A stretch of 64,000 nucleotides of DNA from Leisingera sp. ANG1 (GTDB lineage: Bacteria > Pseudomonadota > Alphaproteobacteria > Rhodobacterales > Rhodobacteraceae): positions 248,001 to 312,000 of the forward strand of contig NZ_AFCF02000008.1 in NCBI RefSeq assembly GCF_000203975.2, read 5' to 3'. The position numbers and the translations under genes were made by a program. This document shows, piece after piece, positions 16,784 through 26,444 of the stretch; position 1 is the stretch's first letter; each line of letters begins with the position of its first letter. Under the pieces are notes generated by a model. The model had not been told where the DNA came from. It did no database searches and was given only the letters and a program-made list of their open reading frames with translations.

Positions 16784-19330
16784 ATGGATTTGGATGGTTT
16801 GACCCAAAGCATGAAACCGGCCTTCGCTCTTTCCCTTTCCGCTGACGGCATAGAACTTCTGCACCGTGCCCCGGACGGCTGGCGGAGCGTGGCCAGCACT
16901 CCATTTGACACCGGGGACCTTCCTGCAGCGCTTGCCTCAATGCGCAAGACTGCACTGCGGCTGGCATCAGAAGGGGTCTATTCCAAGCTGATCCTGCCGA
17001 ATGACCAGATCCGCTATCTGAGCATTGAGACTGGAGATCTGACCGCGGGCGAACGGATTGAGGCTGCGCGCAAGGCACTGGATGGCGCAACGCCTTATCC
17101 CGTGGACGAGCTGGCCTTTGACATCTGCGCCGAAGGCGGTGTTACCCATGTCGCGGCAGTGGCGCTGGAAACGCTCGACGAAGCGGAAACCTTTGCAGTG
17201 CAGCACGGTTTCGGGCCTGTCAGTTTTGTTGCCGCACCTCAGGACAGCGGCTTCCGGGGCGAACCGTTCTTTGGCACCACCCGGATGATCCGCGGAACCG
17301 AAGTTGAACCGGACAATGCCGTGGTCGAGGTGATCGGTCCGGTTAACCTTGCGGAACCTGAAACAGGTGATCTTTCTGAAGACCAGCCCCCTGCTTCCGT
17401 TGAACCCGAAGAAACAGAGGCTCTTGCAGCCTCTGCTCCACCGGCAATTTCATCTTCTGACACGGACAAAGCTGCCCAGCCCGGCGCCGCTCCGGAAAGC
17501 CCGGAAGCCTTAGGCCAGCAGGAGCCCCTCGAGGCCCCCGTCACAGCCGCGTCAGCCGGCCCCGCCTCAGAACCTGACCCCTTGCACCCAGAGCCGCCCG
17601 AAGCTTCACAGCCGGATGAGGGCCACGCTGCGGCGGCACCTGCTGCAAAGGTTTCCAGCAGCCGCCGCGGCACCGCGCCAGAGCAAGACGCGGAAAACCC
17701 GCCGCTGCCCCCCGCACTCAAATCTGCCCCTCTCGCGCCTCCAGCCGCTGCTCCGCTCGCAGATGGCAGCACGCCGGTAGCTGATCAGGGGCCTGCAAAA
17801 CCGCTGGGCGCGGCAAACACCTCAGCGGCAGAAGAAAAGAAAGTACCGCAACGGACCATTCCGCCAGCACCCGCAGCTCTGCGCGCACCGTCTCCTGCCG
17901 CGCCCGCACCGCGGCCGGAAACCAAGCCTGACCGCAAAAAGGCAACTGGCGGCAAGCCGCGCTACCTAGGACTTGCGCTGACCGCCGCGCTGCTATTGCT
18001 GCTGGCTACGGTCGCAGTCTGGGCACTGTTCAGCGAGGGCGGTTTCTTTGCCGCCCGCCCGGCCACGGACAATGACCAATCCCCTGCCCCGGCCGTCATC
18101 TCTGGCGAACTTCAACCCGAAGAAACCGAGCCGACAACTTCTTCCGGCACTGCCGGCCAGCCGGCTGAGATTTCCCCGCAAGTCAGTGTTCTGGCGGATC
18201 AGCCGGATCCGGGCCTGAGCGAAGCCGCACCATCCTTACCCGACGATTCGGAGGCAGTCCCCTCTGTAGAGGATGAAGCCACCGCCGACGGCGTCGCCCC
18301 CCCGGAAGAAGGAACGGATACCGCGTTCCTGGATCCACAAGCCCTGCAGCCCGGGACGGCAGACGCCCCAGTGTCAGAACCGCTGGACGAACTGGCCCAG
18401 GCCGCCCGCTACGCTGCGACCGGTGTCTGGCCGGTGGCTCCGGAACTGGACACTATCCCCGCCGCTCCTGGCCTGGATGAACTTTATACTGCCTCCGTTG
18501 ACCACTCGGAAATTGCGGCTGATGCAGTTGCTTTGCCGCAACCCGAAACTTACGCCCAGGACGAAGTTCCGGGCGCGATTGCCTCCCCTGCCGCAGCAGG
18601 GTCCGAATTTGATCTGGACGAACGCGGATTGGTCAAGGCCACCCCCGAAGGCACGCTCAACCCGGATGGCGTCACGGTTTTTCTTGGCAGGCCGCAGAAG
18701 GTGCCGCCGCCTGCGCCGGACCGCAGCGACCCGGCAGCTGAGGCGCTGGCGGAGGAAGTCGCCCGCAACCAGGTGCTGTCACGCAAGCGCCCCAAGGCCC
18801 GGCCTGCTGATCTGGCGGAACAGGTGGAACGGGCCCAGAACGGCGGCCTCAGCCGTGCCGAACTGGCCGGGCTGCGCCCGCGCAAGCGCCCTGCCAGCCT
18901 GAAATCGGCAGAGGAAGAAGAACTGCCGGTCACCGCGCAGGCCATTGCGTCGTCGGTTGTGCCGCGCGGCCGTCCCGCAAATTTTGCCAATCTGGTCGAC
19001 CGCGCCCGCCGCAACGCGCAAAACCAGGTGCAGACCGCGGCCGCCGTGCCTGCGGCTGCCGCTGCTGCACCGCCGCGCATTCCGACCAGCGCCTCCGTGG
19101 CCCGGCGTGCGACCGTAAACAACGCCCTCAACCTGCGGAAACTGAACCTGATTGGCGTCTATGGCACCGCTGCCAACCGCCGTGCCTTGGTTCGTTTGCC
19201 CTCGGGCCGCTACAAGAAGGTGCAGGTCGGCGACCGGATCGACGGCGGCCGCGTGATTGCCATTGGTGAAGGCCAATTGCAGTATCAGAAAGGCGGCCGC
19301 AACCGAACTCTGACGATGCCAAAGAGCTGA
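16784..19330 (+). CDS. Large single-TM protein with GspL/PilM-like N-terminus and GspC/PilP-like C-terminus
   Basis: 848 residues from ATG 16784 (ATG 16811, giving MKPAFALSLS, is equally plausible). Residues ~10-150 resemble the cytosolic part of GspL/PilM-type actin-fold proteins (KLILPNDQIRYL, ALDGATPYPVDELAFDI). A Pro/Ala/Glu-rich segment of ~230 residues follows, then one TM helix (about 393-415), another long acidic disordered stretch, and short basic repeats (RKRPKARPADL near 666, RPRKRPASL near 698, VPRGRPANF near 725). The last ~70 residues (LNLIGVYGTAANRRALVRLPSGRYKKVQVGD style) look like the periplasmic HR/PilP domain of secretion or pilus systems. The topology, with the N-terminus in and C-terminus out, fits. 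Assignment rests on my recognition of motifs, not a search. Confidence 0.75.
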   Translation: MDLDGLTQSMKPAFALSLSADGIELLHRAPDGWRSVASTPFDTGDLPAALASMRKTALRLASEGVYSKLILPNDQIRYLSIETGDLTAGERIEAARKALDGATPYPVDELAFDICAEGGVTHVAAVALETLDEAETFAVQHGFGPVSFVAAPQDSGFRGEPFFGTTRMIRGTEVEPDNAVVEVIGPVNLAEPETGDLSEDQPPASVEPEETEALAASAPPAISSSDTDKAAQPGAAPESPEALGQQEPLEAPVTAASAGPASEPDPLHPEPPEASQPDEGHAAAAPAAKVSSSRRGTAPEQDAENPPLPPALKSAPLAPPAAAPLADGSTPVADQGPAKPLGAANTSAAEEKKVPQRTIPPAPAALRAPSPAAPAPRPETKPDRKKATGGKPRYLGLALTAALLLLLATVAVWALFSEGGFFAARPATDNDQSPAPAVISGELQPEETEPTTSSGTAGQPAEISPQVSVLADQPDPGLSEAAPSLPDDSEAVPSVEDEATADGVAPPEEGTDTAFLDPQALQPGTADAPVSEPLDELAQAARYAATGVWPVAPELDTIPAAPGLDELYTASVDHSEIAADAVALPQPETYAQDEVPGAIASPAAAGSEFDLDERGLVKATPEGTLNPDGVTVFLGRPQKVPPPAPDRSDPAAEALAEEVARNQVLSRKRPKARPADLAEQVERAQNGGLSRAELAGLRPRKRPASLKSAEEEELPVTAQAIASSVVPRGRPANFANLVDRARRNAQNQVQTAAAVPAAAAAAPPRIPTSASVARRATVNNALNLRKLNLIGVYGTAANRRALVRLPSGRYKKVQVGDRIDGGRVIAIGEGQLQYQKGGRNRTLTMPKS

Positions 19331-19415
19331 ACAGCCGCATAGCTGCCTGCTTCCCTCTTGGCACTGTCTTCTCTGCAAGGGTCAGAAACTGCGCCTTTTC
19401 CTAATACCCCACCAC

Positions 19416-19446
19416 AAAAAAGCCGGGCCTGCTATGCAGGCCCGGC
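19416..19446 (-). terminator. Rho-independent terminator of hpd
   Basis: GCCGGGCCTGC (19422-19432) and GCAGGCCCGGC (19436-19446) form an 11-bp stem with loop TAT. The adjacent A-run at 19416-19421 gives a U-tract on the minus strand. Confidence 0.88.
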
Positions 19447-19469
19447 GCAGTCAGTCTCTCTGATGCCGC

Positions 19470-20570
19470 TTACTCCGCAGCCTGGATCTCGCCGCTTTCG
19501 ATCTGCTCGCGCTCGATCGATTCAAACAGCGCCTTAAAGTTGCCCTCGCCGAAGCCATCGTCGCCTTTGCGCTGGATGAACTCGAAGAAGATCGGCCCGA
19601 TCACGGTTTTCGAGAAGATCTGCAGCAGGATACGGGTCTCACCACCGTCCACCACGCCTTCGCCGTCAATCAGGATGCCGTGCTTCTTCATGCGGTCCAG
19701 CGGCTCATCATGGCCCTGCACCCGCTCCTTGGACATCTCGTAATAGGTGTCATTCGGGCCGGGCATGAACTTCAGGCCCTTGTCGGCAATTGCGTCGGTG
19801 CTGGCATAGATATCCTCGGTACCAACCGCGATGTGCTGAATGCCTTCGCCGTTGTACTTCTTCAGATAGGACACGATCTGCCCGGTTTCGCCGCGATCCT
19901 CGTTGATCGGGATCCGGATGCGGCCGCAGGGCGAGGTCAGCGCACGGCTGAAGAGACCGGTGAATTTACCCTGGATATCAAAGAAGCGGATCTCCTTGAA
20001 GTTGAACAGCTCCTCGTAGAACTTGAACCACTTGTCCATGTTGCCCTTGTAGACATTGTGGGTCAGGTGATCGAGGTAATAGAACCCGTCACCGCGCGGC
20101 TTGGACTGCTTCAGCCACTCGAACTCTGTGTTGTAGGGCGAGGTGTCGTAATACTGGTCGATGAAGTAGATCAGCGAGCCGCCAATGCCCTTGATCGCGG
20201 GCACATCCATGACCTTGCCCGGGCCTTCATAAACCTCGGCGCCTTTGGACACCGCGTGTTCAAACGCCTTTTGCGCATCAGCAACCCGCCAGCCCATCGC
20301 CGGGGCGCAGGGGCCGTGCTCATCCACGAACTTCGCGGCAAAGCTGTCGGGGTCTGCGTTCAGGATGTAGGTGACGTCCCCTTGCTGCCACAGCTCCACC
20401 AGCGGCTGGTCCTTGCGGCGGCCGGTCAGCTCATAACCCATACGGGTGAACAGCGCCCGCAGTTCGTCCGGCTCCGGGCTGGCAAATTCGACAAACTCAA
20501 AGCCGTCGGTGCCTGCGGGGTTTTCAGGGGTGATTTCGGATTTCGGGGCGTTGTGCGGGAAAGGACCCAT
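19470..20570 (-). CDS. hpd: 4-hydroxyphenylpyruvate dioxygenase
   Basis: 366 residues, normal length, from the ATG after AAGGAG. Two vicinal-oxygen-chelate halves. The iron ligands are visible as His168 (YLDHLTHNV), His246 (GIQHIAVG) and Glu330 (FFEFIQRKG). The C-terminal FGEGNFKALFESIEREQ helix gates the active site in this family. Converts 4-hydroxyphenylpyruvate to homogentisate in tyrosine degradation. Divergently transcribed from an Lrp/AsnC regulator across a 151-bp gap with palindromes, so that regulator probably controls it. The rest of the homogentisate pathway is not in this window. Confidence 0.96.
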   Translation of the reverse strand: MGPFPHNAPKSEITPENPAGTDGFEFVEFASPEPDELRALFTRMGYELTGRRKDQPLVELWQQGDVTYILNADPDSFAAKFVDEHGPCAPAMGWRVADAQKAFEHAVSKGAEVYEGPGKVMDVPAIKGIGGSLIYFIDQYYDTSPYNTEFEWLKQSKPRGDGFYYLDHLTHNVYKGNMDKWFKFYEELFNFKEIRFFDIQGKFTGLFSRALTSPCGRIRIPINEDRGETGQIVSYLKKYNGEGIQHIAVGTEDIYASTDAIADKGLKFMPGPNDTYYEMSKERVQGHDEPLDRMKKHGILIDGEGVVDGGETRILLQIFSKTVIGPIFFEFIQRKGDDGFGEGNFKALFESIEREQIESGEIQAAE

Positions 20571-20605
20571 TGCGCGTCTCCTTCATGTCATTCGGGACAA
20601 GGTGA

Positions 20606-20622
20606 ATTCTTGAATCAAGAAT
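20606..20622. promoter_or_regulatory. 17-bp palindrome between hpd and the Lrp-type regulator
   Basis: ATTCTTGA and TCAAGAAT are exact 8-bp arms around one A, 36 bp upstream of hpd and 100 bp upstream of the regulator gene. A TTGCGCGCAA palindrome at 20674-20683 is a second candidate site. Likely operator(s) for the divergent regulator. Confidence 0.6.
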
Positions 20623-20721
20623 ACCGCATTCGCTATGCAGTTTTTCCGCGTATTTGCGCACCACACCCTTGATTTGCGCGCAAGTTACGCATCACAATGC
20701 TGAACTCAGGAGAAATCACGC

Positions 20722-21177
20722 ATGCTGGATCCGACTGACACAAAACTGCTCGCAGCTCTGCAGAAAAATGCCCACCTCACCGCGCAGGAACTCGGGGAGA
20801 TGCTGAACCTGTCCCCCAGTCAGGCCGGGCGGCGGCGGCAGCGGCTGGAAGCAGAGGGATACATCGAAGGCTACGCGGCCCGATTGAACCCGGCCAAGCT
20901 GGGACTGGCGGTTCAGGGCTTTGTGCAGGTTCACCTAAGCAGCCACGGGCCGGAACAGTCCAAGGGATTTGCGCGGCTGGTCGCCAGTCAGCCGGAAATC
21001 ACGTCAGCCTGGACCATGACCGGCGAGGCAGATTACCTGCTGCGTGTCTATTGCACCGATCTGCAAGCACTGAACACGTTGATCCATGAAATTCTGCTGC
21101 CCCATCCCGGCGTTGCCAGGGTCCAGAGCCAGATCGTGATGGCACAATTAAAACGCGACGCGCCGCTGCCGACTTAA
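20722..21177 (+). CDS. Lrp/AsnC family transcriptional regulator
   Basis: 151 residues, family-typical. N-terminal winged HTH (DTKLLAALQKNAHLTAQELGEMLNLSPSQAGRRRQRLEAEGYI) followed by the RAM effector domain (FVQVHLSS, WTMTGEADYLLRVYCTDLQALN, HPGVARVQSQIVM). CAGGAG lies ahead of the ATG. The adjacent divergent hpd gene makes aromatic amino acid or homogentisate-related control the simplest hypothesis. Such regulators usually also control themselves. Confidence 0.93.
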   Translation: MLDPTDTKLLAALQKNAHLTAQELGEMLNLSPSQAGRRRQRLEAEGYIEGYAARLNPAKLGLAVQGFVQVHLSSHGPEQSKGFARLVASQPEITSAWTMTGEADYLLRVYCTDLQALNTLIHEILLPHPGVARVQSQIVMAQLKRDAPLPT

Positions 21178-21244
21178 CCAGCTGAGAAGGATTTGGGCCT
21201 AAAGATGCAGCAACGACTTCTGTAACCCAAAGTGGAACTTTTCC

Positions 21245-22465
21245 GTGTCCTTTGTAGACCGCCGTGTTGAAACCCGCCCAACCAGCGGCGAGGCACCGTT
21301 TGGCCTCAATGAAGTATTCTTTTCCCGAACCGACAGCCGGGGGGTGATCCGCGCCGGGAACTACGTGTTCCGCCGCGTCGGCGCTTACCCCTGGGAAGAA
21401 CTGATCGGTGCGCCGCACAAGGTGATCCGCCACCCCGACATGCCCAAGGGGGTGTTCTCGCTGTTCTGGGACACCATTCAGCGCGGCGAAAGCATCGGTG
21501 CCTACGTCAAGAACAAGGCCAAGGATGGTTTGTACTATTGGGTCTTTGCAGTGGTGGTGCCCTGCGGGGACGGATACCTGTCGGCCCGTATCAAGCCCAG
21601 CAGCAAGCTGTTTGACGAAGTGCGCGGCCTTTACGCCAAAATGCTGAAGCGTGAAAAGGACGAGGGCGTCAAACCGGAGGAAAGCGCTCAATACCTGCTC
21701 GATTGGCTCAAAAGCCAGGGCTTCGAGGATTACCACCAGTTTGCTGCACATGCCCTCAGCCAGGAACTGATCGCGCGGGACAAGGGCTTGGGCAACCAGC
21801 AAAACGCCCGGATTCAGGAACTGACCGGCATGCTGGAAGATGCCGAAAAGCTGGCAGAGGAAACTGATGGTCTGATCGCAGACTTCGATGCCATGCACAC
21901 CATTCCGCATAATCTGCGGGTGCTGGCGTCGCGCATCGAACCCTCAGGCGGGCCGGTCACTGTTCTGTCTCAAAACTACGGCGCCATGTCACGGCAGATG
22001 TCGGATTGGTTTGGCGCCCACGTGATGGGCGAAAACAGCAACTTCGCCAAGATCAAATCCTCGGTGAACGACAGCCTGTTTGTCGAGGGCATGGCGCGCG
22101 TTCTGATCGAATGCGACAACCAGCTGCAGCAGGAACGCCGCGATCTGGGCGATGCCGACATGGAATCAGAACGAACGATTCTGGGTGACCTGGTGAAACA
22201 GCAGGTCAAGCGGTCTGAAGAGGGCATGAAAGAAGTGGATGAGGAAGCCGCGCGCATCACCGGTGCCTGCCAGATCATGCACCGCCATTTCCTGGGTCTC
22301 AGCTCCACCCGGGTTCTGCTCAAGATCGAAAGCGCTCGCCTGACTGATTCCGGTGAAACCCTGGCGGATATTATTGACCAGCTCGGCGGCTTCCAGGAGC
22401 GGATTTCCAGGCGGCTGGACCGGATCGGCAAACTCAGCGAAGATATCCGGATGCTTGAGCAGTAA
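21245..22465 (+). CDS. PAS-domain protein, Aer-like sensor part without a chemotaxis signalling domain
   Basis: 406 residues from a GTG start with a weak ribosome binding site. Residues ~15-125 are a PAS domain of the Aer type (FFSRTDSRGVIRAGNYVFRRV, EELIGAPHKVIRHPDMPKGVF, KDGLYYWVFAVVVP). The rest is helical: a region with LTGMLEDAEKLAEETDG, then long charged coiled-coil-like helices near 270-400. No TM helix, no MCP hairpin motif and no HAMP are seen. Aer PAS domains bind FAD and sense redox; whether this one does is not provable here. Cytosolic, likely a redox or energy sensor for an unknown partner. Confidence 0.82.
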   Translation: MSFVDRRVETRPTSGEAPFGLNEVFFSRTDSRGVIRAGNYVFRRVGAYPWEELIGAPHKVIRHPDMPKGVFSLFWDTIQRGESIGAYVKNKAKDGLYYWVFAVVVPCGDGYLSARIKPSSKLFDEVRGLYAKMLKREKDEGVKPEESAQYLLDWLKSQGFEDYHQFAAHALSQELIARDKGLGNQQNARIQELTGMLEDAEKLAEETDGLIADFDAMHTIPHNLRVLASRIEPSGGPVTVLSQNYGAMSRQMSDWFGAHVMGENSNFAKIKSSVNDSLFVEGMARVLIECDNQLQQERRDLGDADMESERTILGDLVKQQVKRSEEGMKEVDEEAARITGACQIMHRHFLGLSSTRVLLKIESARLTDSGETLADIIDQLGGFQERISRRLDRIGKLSEDIRMLEQ

Positions 22466-22555
22466 AGGCCGCACAGGCGCCCGATTGCCGCAACAGCCTG
22501 TTCCGCCGCCGCAAAGCCATTGCCAAGGCCGGGGCAGGCTTGCGATACCTGTAAT

Positions 22556-24445
22556 ATGGAAGAATTTTTCTATCAGGCGACAATTTACCTCGGCGCAGCA
22601 GTGATTGCGGTGCCGCTGGCAGCGCGTCTCGGCCTGGGCTCTGTGTTGGGATACCTTGCGGCAGGCATCGCCATCGGCCCGGTGCTGGGCCTGACCGGTG
22701 CGGAAACCGAGGACCTGCGCCATTTTGCTGAATTCGGCGTGGTCATGATGCTGTTCCTGATCGGGCTGGAACTGGAACCGCGCGCGCTTTGGGCGATGCG
22801 GGACAAGCTGATCGGGCTGGGCGGCATGCAAGTTGCCCTATCGACGGTCGTCCTGATGGGCGCAGCAATGGCCATGGGCCAGCCCTGGCATGTCAGCCTA
22901 GCCGTCGGCCTGGCACTGTCTCTATCCTCTACAGCTATTGTGCTGCAGACCCTGTCGGAAAAGGGGCTGATGCAGACCGGCGGCGGCCGCTCCGCCTTCT
23001 CGGTGCTGCTGACCCAGGATATCGCGGTCATTCCGATCCTCGCCTTTTTGCCCTTGCTAGGAACCTATGCCATCCCCCAGTTTGCCGCAGATGGTTCGAT
23101 CAGCCGGGAAGGCGCTGGCGGCCATGGCGGCCACGGCTCTTTGTCACTGGTGGACGGGCTGCCAGGCTGGGCGGTGGCGCTGGTCACTTTGGCTGCAATT
23201 GCCTTCATCATCCTGGCGGGCATTTACCTGACCCGGCCGCTGTTCCGCTTCATCCATGCCTCCAACCTGCGCGAGATGTATACTGCACTGGCGCTGATGA
23301 TCGTGGTCGGCATTTCCTTCGTGATGACCCTGGTCGGCCTGTCGCCTGCGCTTGGCGCCTTCCTGGCGGGTGTGGTGCTTGCCAACTCCGAGTTCCGGCA
23401 CGAGATGGAAAGCGACCTCAATCCCTTCAAGGGGCTTCTGCTCGGGCTGTTCTTCATCACAGTGGGGGCCGGCATCAACTACCGCCAATTCCTGGCCGAC
23501 CCCGGCGACCTGATCGGTCTCGCGCTGCTGGTGATCTTTGCCAAGGGCGCTGTGCTCTTTGTTGTCGGCCGCGCCTTCGGCCTGCGCCGGCGGCGTCTGT
23601 GGCTGTTTACACTCAGCCTGGCGCAGGCCGGCGAATTTGGCTTTGTGCTGCTGGCCTTTTCCACCCAGCTCAACGTGCTTCCGCCGGCGCTGTCCGAAAA
23701 ACTGCTGCTGGTGATCGCCCTGTCGATGCTGATTACCCCGCTGTTGTTCATTGCCTATGATCTGCTGTCCAAACGCATGGGAGAACCTCTGCAGGCACCT
23801 GAGCCGGACGAGATCGACGAAGAAGGCCCGGTGATCATTGCCGGCATCGGGCGGTTCGGACAAATCGTCAACCGGCTGGTGCAGGCCAGCGGCTTCAAGA
23901 CCGTGGTTCTGGACCACGATATGGAGGCGGTGCAGCTAATGCGCCGCTTCGGGGTCAAGAGTTTCCTGGGCGACCCAACCCGCCCGGAGCTTCTGAAGGC
24001 CGCAGGTATCGCCAAGGCCAAGGTTTTTGTTGTGGCGCTGGATGACCCGGAAGGTGTGGTCAAGATGGTCTCCTATGTGCGCCGGGCCTACCCGGACCTG
24101 CACATCATTGCCCGCGCCAAGGACCGCAACCATGTCTATGAGCTGTACCAGGCCGGTGCCGACGACATCGTGCGAGAGCTGTTCGACAGCTCCGTCCGCG
24201 CCGGCCGCTATGTGCTGGAGAACGTCGGTCTCAGCGAATACGAGGCCGCGCAAGCCGCGCAGACCTTCTACAATCACGACCGCCAGAACCTGCGCGATCT
24301 GGCACAGCACTGGATCCCGGGCGTGCCCGCCAGCCAAAACCCCGCTTATATCGAACGGGCGCAGGAATTGGAGAAGGCTATCGAAAGCGCGATCTTCGAA
24401 ATGGCTGAGCGGAAGCGCAAACGCTCTTCCGAAGCTGCAGAATGA
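22556..24445 (+). CDS. Monovalent cation:proton antiporter-2 family, KefC-like with RCK domain
   Basis: 629 residues. Residues 1-400 hold 12 or so TM helices of CPA2 type (GLGSVLGYLAAGIAIGPVLG, FAEFGVVMMLFLIGLELEP, LSLSSTAIVLQTL, SPALGAFLAGVVLANSEFRHE). A His/Gly-rich loop (GAGGHGGHGS) interrupts the middle. Residues ~425-560 are a cytosolic TrkA_N/RCK Rossmann domain (VIIAGIGRFGQIVNRLV). This is the glutathione-gated potassium efflux architecture. ATG chosen because it begins the first TM helix; the ribosome binding site is weak. No KefF/KefG ancillary gene is adjacent. Confidence 0.92.
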   Translation: MEEFFYQATIYLGAAVIAVPLAARLGLGSVLGYLAAGIAIGPVLGLTGAETEDLRHFAEFGVVMMLFLIGLELEPRALWAMRDKLIGLGGMQVALSTVVLMGAAMAMGQPWHVSLAVGLALSLSSTAIVLQTLSEKGLMQTGGGRSAFSVLLTQDIAVIPILAFLPLLGTYAIPQFAADGSISREGAGGHGGHGSLSLVDGLPGWAVALVTLAAIAFIILAGIYLTRPLFRFIHASNLREMYTALALMIVVGISFVMTLVGLSPALGAFLAGVVLANSEFRHEMESDLNPFKGLLLGLFFITVGAGINYRQFLADPGDLIGLALLVIFAKGAVLFVVGRAFGLRRRRLWLFTLSLAQAGEFGFVLLAFSTQLNVLPPALSEKLLLVIALSMLITPLLFIAYDLLSKRMGEPLQAPEPDEIDEEGPVIIAGIGRFGQIVNRLVQASGFKTVVLDHDMEAVQLMRRFGVKSFLGDPTRPELLKAAGIAKAKVFVVALDDPEGVVKMVSYVRRAYPDLHIIARAKDRNHVYELYQAGADDIVRELFDSSVRAGRYVLENVGLSEYEAAQAAQTFYNHDRQNLRDLAQHWIPGVPASQNPAYIERAQELEKAIESAIFEMAERKRKRSSEAAE

Positions 24446-24473
24446 AAAAAAGCCCCGGCACAGGCCGGGGCTT
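24444..24473 (-). terminator. Terminator between kefC-like gene and cobT
   Basis: AAGCCCCGGC (24450-24459) pairs with GCCGGGGCTT (24464-24473) around ACAG. The A-run at 24444-24450 provides the U-tract for the minus-strand cobT transcript. Confidence 0.85.
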
Positions 24474-24500
24474 CAAAATTGGATCTTCAGGCCGATAGGT

Positions 24501-25517
24501 TCAGCTGTCGGAAACGCCGGCTTCGGCAAAGGTCGCCATACCGCTGTGGCAGGCGATGGCGCCTTTCAGAACCTGAATCGCCAGCGCCGCCCCGGAGGCC
24601 TCGCCCAGGCGCAGGCCCAGCGACAGCAGCGGTTCCTTGCCCAGCTTTGCCAGCAATGCCGCATGCGCAGCTTCGGCGCTTTGATGACCCGCAACCGCAT
24701 GGTCCAGCGCACCATCCGCAGTCTGCAGCAGGCAGGCCGCCGCGGCGCAGCAGATAAACCCGTCAAGGATCACCGGGATATGCAGCACCCGGGCGGCGGC
24801 GATTGCACCCGCCATGGCCGCAATCTCACGCCCGCCCAGGCAGGCCAGCGCGTCCAGGCCGTCGCGGATTGCAGCGCGGTGCAACGCGACGCCTTCCGCC
24901 ACCACCCTGGTCTTGTTGGCCAGGCCTGCGTCATCCACACCGGTGCCACGGCCGGTCCAGTCCGACGCCTCTCCGCCAAACAGCGCACAGGCCAGGGCCG
25001 CAGCCGGTGTGGTGTTGCCGATCCCCATTTCGCCAACAACCAGCAGGTCCGCCGAAGGGTCCACAGCCTCCCATCCAGCCTTCAGCGCCACCAGCAATTC
25101 GTCCTGGCTCATTGCGGCGCTTTTGGTGAAATCAGCGGTCGGACGGTCCAGTTCCAGCGCATGAACGTCCATGCGTGCGCCTGCCATCTTGGCCAGCTGG
25201 TTGATTGCTGCACCGCCGTGCTCGAAGTTGATAACCATCTGGGCCGTCACTTCAGCCGGGAATGCCGAAACACCTTGCTCCATCACCCCGTGATTGCCTG
25301 CAAAAACGATCACCTGGGGCGCGGCAATTTCCGGCCGCTCACTGCCGCGCCAGCCGCCGTACCAGATCGCCAATTCCTCCAGACGCCCCAGCGCGCCCGG
25401 CGGCTTTGTCAGCTGACCGTTTCGCGCCGCAGCGGCGGCGGCAGCTGCTTGGTCCTGCGCTGGCGCGCCGGCCAGTACGGCGCGAAAATCATCAAGGGAG
25501 GAAAGCTGTGGCAGCAT
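24501..25517 (-). CDS. cobT: Nicotinate-nucleotide--dimethylbenzimidazole phosphoribosyltransferase
   Basis: 338 residues from [15 protein letters not shown], the usual CobT length; an upstream in-frame extension is rejected because it adds non-family sequence. Signatures: [61 protein letters not shown] and the catalytic Glu near the C-terminus ([15 protein letters not shown] region). Makes alpha-ribazole phosphate for the lower ligand of cobalamin. Divergent from cobS with a ~100-bp gap, too short for an adenosylcobalamin riboswitch. Confidence 0.96.
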   Translation of the reverse strand: MLPQLSSLDDFRAVLAGAPAQDQAAAAAAAARNGQLTKPPGALGRLEELAIWYGGWRGSERPEIAAPQVIVFAGNHGVMEQGVSAFPAEVTAQMVINFEHGGAAINQLAKMAGARMDVHALELDRPTADFTKSAAMSQDELLVALKAGWEAVDPSADLLVVGEMGIGNTTPAAALACALFGGEASDWTGRGTGVDDAGLANKTRVVAEGVALHRAAIRDGLDALACLGGREIAAMAGAIAAARVLHIPVILDGFICCAAAACLLQTADGALDHAVAGHQSAEAAHAALLAKLGKEPLLSLGLRLGEASGAALAIQVLKGAIACHSGMATFAEAGVSDS

Positions 25518-25617
25518 AGGAAAGCCTCGTTGCATCTGAGTGGTGGACGCGGATAAAGCGGATTGACCCTGTTTAACCGCTGGCAGCCCCGCCGCAAGCA
25601 CTGCAATAGGCCCGCAA

Positions 25618-26376
25618 ATGCAAAAAAACGACATTCAGGCAAAAGACATTCTGCTGGCGCTGGTGCTGCTGACCAGGCTGCCGCTGCCGCACCTGCCGCA
25701 GCAGGCCTTCCAGCGCCAGGCCAAGGCGGTCTGGGCGTTTCCGCTGGCCGGTCTCGCAGTGGCGCTGCCCGCAGCGCTGCTGGCGGCGCTGGCGCTGGCT
25801 GCCGGGCTGCCTGCCATGGTGGCCGCAGGTCTTGCGCTGGCAGTGCAGGTGATGCTGACCGGCGCCATGCATGAGGACGGGCTGGCCGACACCGCCGACG
25901 GGTTGTGGGGCGGCTTTACCCGCGAGCGGCGGCTGGAGATCATGAAGGACAGCCGTATCGGAGCTTACGGGGTGATCGCGCTGATCCTGGGGCTGGGACT
26001 GCGGTGGAGCGCCTTGGCCGCTGTGTTCGCGGCGGCCGGTGTCTGGCCGCTGCTGACAATCGCAATGATGAGCCGGGCAGTGATGCCCCAGCTTATGGCA
26101 TTTTTGCCAAACGCCCGTTCCGCCGGCCTGTCACAGACCGTTGGCCGCCCCCGCGCCCTGCCCTGCCTGCTGGCTGCAGTGCTGGCAATTGCTCTGTCGC
26201 TGCCACTGATCGGCGGCGCGGCCTTTGGCGTGGCTTTGGCTATGGGTGCTGCTGCGGCCGGGCTGGGCGCCCTGGCCAAGGCCAAGGTCGGCGGCCAGAC
26301 CGGAGATGTTCTGGGCGCTTCGCAGCAGGCGGCTGAGATTGCCGGACTTCTCGTCCTGCTTGCCTTCTGCGGTTAA
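25618..26376 (+). CDS. cobS: Adenosylcobinamide-GDP ribazoletransferase (cobalamin synthase)
   Basis: 252 residues, integral membrane. Conserved start [16 protein letters not shown], the catalytic acidic motif [15 protein letters not shown] near residues 82-96, and [10 protein letters not shown]. The C-terminal half is made of TM helices, ending [21 protein letters not shown]. Joins adenosylcobinamide-GDP with alpha-ribazole(-P), the step after CobT, matching its divergent neighbour. Confidence 0.95.
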   Translation: MQKNDIQAKDILLALVLLTRLPLPHLPQQAFQRQAKAVWAFPLAGLAVALPAALLAALALAAGLPAMVAAGLALAVQVMLTGAMHEDGLADTADGLWGGFTRERRLEIMKDSRIGAYGVIALILGLGLRWSALAAVFAAAGVWPLLTIAMMSRAVMPQLMAFLPNARSAGLSQTVGRPRALPCLLAAVLAIALSLPLIGGAAFGVALAMGAAAAGLGALAKAKVGGQTGDVLGASQQAAEIAGLLVLLAFCG

Positions 26377-26397
26377 CTCACCCTGAGACGAACAAAA

Positions 26398-26422
26398 GCC
26401 GCGCCCTTTCGGGCACGGCCTT
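26398..26422. terminator. Hairpin between convergent cobS and carD
   Basis: GCCGCGCCC (26398-26406) pairs with GGGCACGGC (26411-26419) with one mismatch around TTTC; CTTCAATCTT follows. Confidence 0.65.
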
Positions 26423-26444
26423 CAATCTTAGATCAGCGCAGCGA

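Noticed and set aside
25518-25617. Possible adenosylcobalamin riboswitch between cobT and cobS
   Set aside because: The gap is only ~100 bp and has no B12-box-like sequence; such riboswitches need about 200 nt.
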